This document shows positions 56,981-64,000 of a DNA stretch of 64,000 nt, piece by piece. The DNA is from Hirsutella rhossiliensis (Eukaryota; Ascomycota; Sordariomycetes; Hypocreales; Ophiocordycipitaceae). The stretch's first letter is position 1, and the number at the start of each line of letters is the position of its first letter. The translations under genes were made by a program, and so were the position numbers. The notes beneath the pieces are model-generated. The model was not told the DNA's origin. It did not search any database and saw only the letters and a list, made by a program, of their open reading frames with translations. Location of the stretch: positions 248,001 through 312,000 of the forward strand of contig NW_025408687.1 in NCBI RefSeq assembly GCF_020360975.1. Reading direction: 5' to 3'.

Positions 56981-59900
56981 ATGTATGTACGTGTATCAAT
57001 TGACCGATACCCTATCTGTCGATGATAGGTAGCCGCCTGCCTCAGGTTGATATCAAAATCCCCGACAACGGTGGAGCTCCGCACAATCATCCTGTCGAGA
57101 TATCGATGATCACACGGCAAAGAGGCTGTCGCTCAAACACGTCCCTGCGACTTCACCACTACCACCACCATCACTACCACTTCCAATTAACCACCTGGCA
57201 ACCAGCCCAGTGGGGTGCGAGGATGGATCCTTGGGCCAAAAGACGCGCGCCATCGGCCTTTTGATGACCGCTAAAGCGAGAGCCGCCAGCCCGCCACCCA
57301 CCCACCACCACCTTGGCCTCGACCGGCGAGAGAGCAGTAAGCTAGCTTGTATCGGTAGACGGAAGATTCTTTCTGGTGCCCGCTCGCCAAGGTCGGCGAG
57401 GGTCGCAGGGGATGCCACCCTGGGCCGCGTTGCACTCGGTATCCCGGTCGGCGCTCCTTGGGAGTCGTCGACACCAGCTACCTCTTATGCGATGCGCATC
57501 GTGCGTCGTGCCGCCGCATAAGGGCGGGCGCCCGCTGGTACCGTGGGCTGCAGATTGGCACATCCCGCCAACCCTCCAAGACGGCGATTGCTACGGTACA
57601 CAGGCATGGACAAAGCATGCTCCTGTACCCATCGAGATAGCTCCGCGAGGCAGAGAGGGGGCGCAGAGCAGACGACTGCCTACCAGCGCAACACGCAGCA
57701 ATAACCAGGCCTTGCCATTGGTGCCCAGGGCGCTTCGACGTCCGTAACTAACTGCCCGTACATACAGTAGGCGCCTTGCAATGCCTGGATGCCTTGGAAA
57801 TGGAGCATCACCAGCGATGCGAGACCCGGCCAGGCAGCAAGTAGTACCGCAGCTTAACTGTCTAGGACGGACCACATGGCCATTGTGCACGCATGATCGA
57901 GGTAGGCAAGCATCCGTGAGGCAAATCGAGCCCCATCGGAAACAACCCAAGATTGCCTGTGGTACCGTGCAAACTTCGGGGCCGCCAAGCCGCGAGACGA
58001 GTCTCCGGGAGCCGCCGCTGACAAGGCGTCTTCCGTATCCGTACTCTGCCTTTGAGCCCGGACACGGTGTCCACCGTATGGTACAGGCTACTCGGTACCT
58101 TTTACAAGCTACACCGGCGGAATTCTAGAAGTCGGTGCATGTAAGCTTGTGAGGCCGGCACCTGCTATGCCCCCAGGGACGACGAGACTGTATTGCCGTC
58201 ACATGAGGTCGGAAGCAGGGCATGGAGGCGGTCAGCACGAATGGGAGATGCCGAGTCGAGACTGAGCGTTGACGAAAAAAGAAACCAGAAAAACAGAAGA
58301 AAAACCCAGAGCCGCCGGGCATAGAGTGTGGAGGGAGGTCCTCCCGTAACACGGTTGCGGCCGTGCCGACAAAAGTTAACCTTGGAGACTCACTCGAGTT
58401 AGTCAACACGAGCCTCGGCGCCCTCCATTCCTTGTGGGCTCGAGCTCTTGCGGCGACACTCGGCCAACACCTGTACAGAGAAGGCTGTTGTTGGCCTGGG
58501 TCCTGGGAAGGCATGCTTACAGGACCGCTTAACCCATGTATTCCCCAATGCTCATCTCATCGCCATGGTGGTTTCATCTTGGCCGAAATCCTGTGGGCCT
58601 GGAGACGCACGGCCGGACCTCGCTGGGTGAGAATTCCTGCTAATGACCAAAAGGTTTCGAGCCTCGTATTGCTATGCATGGCATGTCGACTATATTCTTT
58701 GTCTGGGGTATCGACCCTGACGCGCCGGCTCGGTACAATACTTTGCAACTTGCATGCCATGCGGAACCCTTTCCGGATGTCTCAGTCGCGCGTGATAGGT
58801 CAAGGTCCCTCTAAAGATCTGGCATGCATCGAGATACTTGCTTTACCCCAAGACATGTCAGCTTACCTGTTCGTGTACGGAGTACTCCGTACTCACCGCG
58901 TGGTTAACCAGGTTGTCGTAAACATGCTCACCCGCGTCTCCGGTCGCTTATCCTCGCCAACCAGGTCCGAGCGGGAGTTTCCTTGGCCCGCGTCGTCAAG
59001 TTGGCGACTAAGGATGGATGCTAGTCAGCACCAGCAACTCAAACAGCGGATGGGTGCGTTTACCGGCTCGCCGAGTATGGTAAAGACGGGGCCATTGTGG
59101 CTTGCCCTCTTGGGCATATACTGCACTGCCCTTGACTGAGCGACACAGGATAGACGGTCCAAGACTACGCACGATTCGATAGAGGACGAGTTTCGCGCCC
59201 GGCCCGGGATCGTCCAGTGTCCGTGTCATGTGTAGCGCACGTCCGGTGTCAGATTCGAGGTCGAGACGATCAAGGCTTGATTTCACTGCTTATCTTAAGG
59301 CAGTATCTTAGGCAGTACGTACGGACTACGGAGTAGAGTAGGTACCTAGCCAGGTACTTGTTGCAATTCCAAGCCTATTTTGTGCGCCCTTCCCCTTTGA
59401 GTGCCGTCACCGCATCTTCGTGTGGCAAGGGCAAGCGCGCGCCCGGCAATCGGCAGCTCTTGCGCTACGAAACGCTTCTTCCCCCTCAATCGCATTGTCT
59501 TCTCCATCGACTTGTCAACAGCATCATTGGCCATCAGCTGGAATCCCATTGATGCGACCCTCTACATCGCCCTATGGTTGCATCCGTCGCGTTGCACAAG
59601 ACACGCTGGAACGGAAGGGACCCTGAATGTTCCGCGTCCCACAGGGGGCGTCCCACAGAGGCACCGTGATGGGCAAAGGTGCCACGCCGCTGACATGGGG
59701 GCTTCATCTAGGGCTGCATCTCCATTCAACCCACCGCCGATTGCCTCCAGAAACAAAGCCCCGGTTTCTCCCGATCGCTGCACTTCTCTTTGTGGGCTTT
59801 GCAAATACCGGTAGCTACAAAGTATTCGTACTATACATGCCAGAGCGCAGAATCAACCGGGACCAACTTTATCGGCACCGCCATCGTCGCTCGCCAGCCT

Positions 59901-62900
59901 GTGAATGGCCAGGTTTTTCTTCTCCAGGTCTCGACCTGCATGCTGCGCGAACGCCTCCTGAATGCTGGACCGCGGGGAAGGGACAAGGAAGCCAAGAGGT
60001 ATGTGAACCCCGGGTTCGGTACAGCATTGTACGCGAGACTCTGACTTTGCTGTCTGTTCCGCCGAAACTCTCAAGACTGTCGGAATCGACTTGGCGCGTC
60101 AATGACGTCGCCTCGGCCTGTTGTCGCCCCTTTGCAACCTTCTTCGTCCTGCACAATTCTGCGGCCTGGCCCCACGACTGGTCCGCTTCGGCCGTAAAGG
60201 ACAAACGATGCGATGATGTTTTGAACCGGCGTGTTTTTCGCGGCCCGCTGCTGGCTCCCACACCCGATGCAAGCGACTGCACGCCCACCCCCCATCCTGA
60301 TTCGCCCTCGCCTCTGATGCTATGCTGGCACTCCAGGGCAATATGCCCCGCACGAGCCTGCTGCGAACCTGCTTGACTGTCTCGCGGCGACGAACTCTTG
60401 CCTCATTGACCAAGGGTGACCCGCCTCGAGACCACGGCATTGCTTTGGCAAAGCCGCCTGTTCGCTGTCCAGGGGGGCGTTCTCCTACAGCTCTTGCCGC
60501 CGTACTGTACATTCGGAGACTGGACGGATAAGCCTGAGCAGGCTCCTGTGTGCTTACACTGCTGAGCTTCTTGCAAATTCACATTCGAGTTGAAACACCA
60601 GACTTCCCGCTCAAACACGTTACGGCTCGGTCCAGTAGATTAGCCTCGAAGCCGTGGGCCTGGGGCCATTTTTCACCCTTTTTTTCTGGAATTTGCTGGG
60701 ACGGCCGGGATCTAATTCTCATATATCAGCTTCTGGCCTACACTTGAGACAAGATCACTTCGGATGCTGGACTCGAAACCCGCTGCCGCCCCGTCCAAGG
60801 AGCACGGCGGTGACTCCGACCCTGATCCAGACGAGCTGCTTCCATCACCCTCGCATCTTGCCGCACACTTTGTGGCCACTCCAAGACTGTTATCAGCCCA
60901 CACGCTGGCCACTAACGGCCGACAGCAGCTCCGACACGCAATGCTGGATCAGTGGAAGCACAATGCCATGCTAGCTGCGCTGTAGCCTGCATGCTCTTGC
61001 AGTAACACCTTGTGTTGGCAATCGCTCCGCCAATCTCATCAACCGACGAGTCCGAGAGATGCACCGCGCCATCCGGCCGTAATCGTATCAATTGTGTGTG
61101 GCTCTCGTCGAGCAAGCTTTCTGGCCGCATCTCCGGCCCCTCTTCGCACCAGGCAACCGTCCCCACCTGTATGTATACTCGATTTGACTTCTTCAACGAC
61201 ATGTTGCTCTCCAGCGGAATCCCACATTTGCCCTTGCCAACGAGGCGTGGGTATCTGGAGCATTCGAACCTGCATCATGCCCCATCACCGACCCAGCCCC
61301 GAGGCCGGTCGGCAGCTTGCGCATCTCAACACTGACAGGGGACAGCGAGCATTTTCGGCCAAAGCCAAAAGCTGCAGAAACGGAGCACAATCAGGATTCC
61401 CCAATGGGCCGCTGATGCAGCCAAAAGGACACCAAGACCAGAGGACATGGTCGATGACGGGGCTGACATGCCCAGCCCAACCTAGAGATGTGCCAGTCCA
61501 AGCATCTTGAAGGTGTGCGGGTGTGGCAGATGCAGCAACAGGCGAGACGACGAGCCATTTGTTCCGCGAGCCAGTGTCGTCTTGCATAGCAGCACACGAC
61601 CTCATTCTAGAACCGGACTTGATTTGCACTAATGGTCAGACCCCCGATGCAGGTTAAAGGCGGCCTACAGGTTGCAGCTGTGCCTGCTGCGTCTTGCAGT
61701 CAAGTGAGTGGCTGTAGCGAGCACGGGCAGTGCAGACGACAAGCACGCCATGCTCCCGCGGCAACTCTCTGCATAGCATGACACACTCTCTTAATGCTCT
61801 GCTTGCGGGGCGGCCGACAGGACGCAAGAGAGACGAGGCAAAAAACCAGAAACCAAAAATACGACGGCGTGCATCCTGGGATACGCATCGGCTGCTCGAA
61901 TTCATCATAGTGGCCTCATTTACCTCTCGAGAGGACGCCCCTTGAGAACTCACTTTCACCATCCACGTGGACCATTAAGGACGCACACGACTCCGCACAG
62001 AGTTGGCTGGCTTCCGACGGGACTCTGGGGACTTGACGGACCACATACACCACCTGCACGTAGAACAAGGCCCGGGCAATGGCTAGTATTAGCGCACAGA
62101 GCTCAGCCTTGTTCATGTCCACTCGGGGCTCTTTTCCTCCCATCCCCCTCCCTGCTCAACCAAGTTCACAACAATGACAGCAAATAAGCCTGCCACCCGG
62201 CCCGCTGCCACCCGGCCCGTCAATTGTGGAGAGTCCCGTTTCCTGGTCCCCCTTCTCCCGGGTGGCTCCCGGCTGCTGTGCAGAAACCACAGACTTTTGC
62301 AATATTCGCCGCCCAAGCCGCGATCAGTTCCGATTCGGCAGACTGAGTGGTCATTAAGGAGAAGATATTCAAGAAGAGGGGGCGCCTGCCACTCAACAAC
62401 GGCATGGATACGGGGGGCTACTGACTGTGCCGCCACAGGTTGACGCTGCAACATTTCCGCAGAGTTGCACCACCGCTACCGTACCAGCCCCTGGGTCAAG
62501 AAGATATCCAGGGCAGCTCAAGGCTTGTCAGGCAAGCCATTCCTGTCTTGTCGTCCTGGAATGTCAAGCCCGTTCTGCAGGCGACGTTCCCGTTTCATTG
62601 AGTCCTCGGCCTCGAGACATGAGCCTTTTCCCGTATTTTTTCATCGCTGCGCATGAATGTAACAGAGCACAACCATGCACAAAACCGGCGAGGAGGGTCG
62701 CCACGCGCCAGATGGAACGACGAATCACGTCGAAATTCCCGAGTCACTGCCCACGCGCTTTTCACGAGCCCAAGTCCAGAGTCGACCTCGTCCCAGGCCT
62801 TTGCGGCCGTCGCTTGGGGTTCCAGAGTCCTGTTCCATGCCGCCGGCGCCGAACCGCTCGGATGCAGTGCAGCTGGATCATACGGGAACCGCTGTGAACA

Positions 62901-63329
62901 GGTCGAGTTCCCTACGGGCGTTCGTCCTGTGCTGATGCATCGCCACTTACACCCTCGTTGCGATAAGGAAACGGGCGAGTCACGTCTGCTCCCAGGGATA
63001 AAAGACGTGCCAGGCGGGCATTCCCCACACGATTATCATGCGAGAGATATCGCTGACCGGCTGCATGTCGAAATTGCTGCACACCTTCACGCTCCCGAGG
63101 CCTTCTGCGCTTCGCCGTGCTGTGGGGTTCCGAGGTATGTATGTAAATACGGGGCGGCCGGCCTCGATCAGCCCGATCAAGTAACCCGACAATTCCCGCG
63201 CTGCACCACGCCAGCGGGCCGTGATCTTCATGGATGTCCTGCTTTGGTCGAGGTCTGCATTGTGGCATGGGCAGAACCGGGAAGCTTCGACGCACGAAAA
63301 AGTCCCCGTTACCTTCGTTCCCCTCCCCG

Positions 63330-64000
63330 TCAAGGACGAGGCGCGAAGGCGACCTCGGCGGGCAAGCGGAAGCTGGCGCAGAACATGCGCTTTGCGGGGG
63401 CCACGTCGCGAACTTCGTGGATGGTCACCGCGCCGTCGTTTTCCGCATCTCCTGGCACGAGCCTGACCCCAATTTCATTGAAGATTCGCTGGCAGATGTC
63501 GTCTAGGGGGGTCGCGTCGTTTGCTTTGGAAGCGAAGCAGTGAGCATGAATCACTGGCAGTTTTGTCTCGGTATGCGGGACGAAGAGGTCATCATGCCCA
63601 TGGTAGAGGCCATGGTAGTTGTGCAGGAATTCGAGGGCGGATGCGGGGAGATTCATGACAAAGTGAGAGATGGTAGGGGGTATGGGGATGCGCGTTGGCT
63701 CAGGCCGGGCAGCCGGCGGCGCGCTCCTGGACACCCTCGCGGGCTTGACAAGGGCACAATCGCCGCGGCGGGACGCTTCCAAGACGAGGTCGGCTGCGTT
63801 TTGGATGAACTCGTGACCGTCCTGGTTGAAGGGCTTGACGAACTCCGTCACCTGAGAAAGGGTTAGCTGAGCGCCAAAACAACCTGCCAATCCCAGCGTA
63901 GCCGGCGATGGCATACCTTGTTCCTCCTGATTGCTTCGTTCAAGTACTTGAAGCTCTCCGGGTTCTTATCATTGGCCCACACGAAGACGCCTTTCTTGCC
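63330..64000 (-). CDS. TRM5: tRNA (guanine37-N1)-methyltransferase Trm5, C-terminal part (5' partial)
   Basis: Exons 63917..64000 and 63330..63851 on the minus strand join across a 65-nt intron (branch GCTAACC) and give the last 201 residues; the gene continues past the window edge. Recognisable Trm5 segments are GVFVWANDKNPESFKYLNEA (SAM-binding region, end of the methyltransferase strand), FNQDGHEFI, HFVMNLPASALEFL (the NLP motif of Trm5) and PVIHAHCFASK. Trm5 makes m1G37 next to the anticodon of several tRNAs in the cytosol, nucleus and mitochondria. The N-terminal region, including any mitochondrial presequence, is not visible. The final PAEVAFAPR is a common fungal ending, so the C-terminus seems intact. 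Confidence 0.92.

Larger units (their letters stand above)
55005..63329. other. 8.3-kb gap with no supported gene
   Basis: The longest stretch without a gene in the window. It contains the Reg1-like promoter, TACCTAGGTA clusters (55785-55840, 56936-56980, 59338-59360), CA/CT microsatellites (56711-56797) and otherwise unique GC-balanced DNA. Open frames of up to 296 codons on both strands carry no domain, no consistent codon bias and no consistent splice joins. I see no terminal repeats, transposase motif, rRNA or tRNA. A degraded element or long non-coding RNA remains possible. Confidence 0.5.

Noticed and set aside
58363..59139. 258-codon open frame in the 8.3-kb gap
   Set aside because: No domain, no signal peptide, irregular composition and no splice partners; best explained as chance.
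61262..61275. GGTTCGAATGC on the minus strand resembling a tRNA B box
   Set aside because: The expected T-stem does not pair and no A box or acceptor stem is present.
62653..63543. 296-codon open frame overlapping the TRM5 3' end
   Set aside because: It overlaps TRM5 coding sequence on the opposite strand and has no recognisable features.

Overview
The window is a GC-rich nuclear genome fragment of a filamentous ascomycete. Short introns (about 50-150 nt) with GT...CTRAC...AG signals, the gene set (CYT-4-like mitochondrial exonuclease, Reg1-like phosphatase regulator, BtgE-type GH17 glucanase) and CT-rich leaders point to Pezizomycotina, most likely a hypocrealean Sordariomycete. The species cannot be named from the sequence alone.

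Layout. 1-388 is the 3' end of a SERCA-type Ca2+-ATPase. 744-3955 is a divergent pair: proteasome subunit beta-3 (PUP3, minus) and a TUG/UBX4-type UBX protein (plus). 4390-5152 (minus) encodes ribosomal protein eL36. 6291-9080 holds two secreted-protein genes: a small cysteine-containing orphan and a class 3 lipase. 11215-12604 encodes a 14-3-3 protein, followed by a possible orphan gene (14006-14542, minus). 16603-20788 (minus) is a synaptojanin-type phosphatase, divergent from PRP39 (22107-24447). Cytochrome c peroxidase (25933-27146) and protein disulfide isomerase (28862-30516) follow on the plus strand. A small mitochondrial membrane protein (30911-31479, minus) is divergent from VPS71 (32105-32979). 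Next come threonyl-tRNA synthetase (33503-36109), a WD40 protein (39687-42100), a GH17 cell-wall glucanase (44490-46365, minus), the CYT-4-like exoribonuclease (48363-51704), a Reg1-like PP1 regulator (53196-55004, minus) and, after about 8.3 kb with no gene I can support, the 3' part of TRM5 (63330-64000, minus).

The genes are mostly housekeeping and do not form a pathway cluster. Functional links are loose: PUP3 and UBX4 both serve ubiquitin-dependent proteolysis and share a 789-bp promoter; CCP1, CYT-4 and the small membrane protein are mitochondrial; PDI, lipase, GH17 and the small secreted protein belong to the secretory route. Candidate promoter sites fit the genes they precede: a yeast-type UPR element before the PDI gene, a Gcn4/CPC-1 site before the ThrRS gene, and CACGTG boxes before eL36 and the CYT-4 homologue.

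I found no gene cluster or mobile element suggesting a new system. The most unusual items are very small coding exons (3 and 19 nt in PUP3, 8 nt in the 14-3-3 gene), a 51-nt phase-preserving intron with an in-frame stop in the CYT-4 homologue, a palindromic TACCTAGGTA word scattered between genes, a codon-phased (TAC GAC)n array in the WD40 gene, and the 8.3-kb gap. All gene models are conceptual: exon joins were chosen from splice signals, reading frame and remembered family sequence, without RNA data or alignments.
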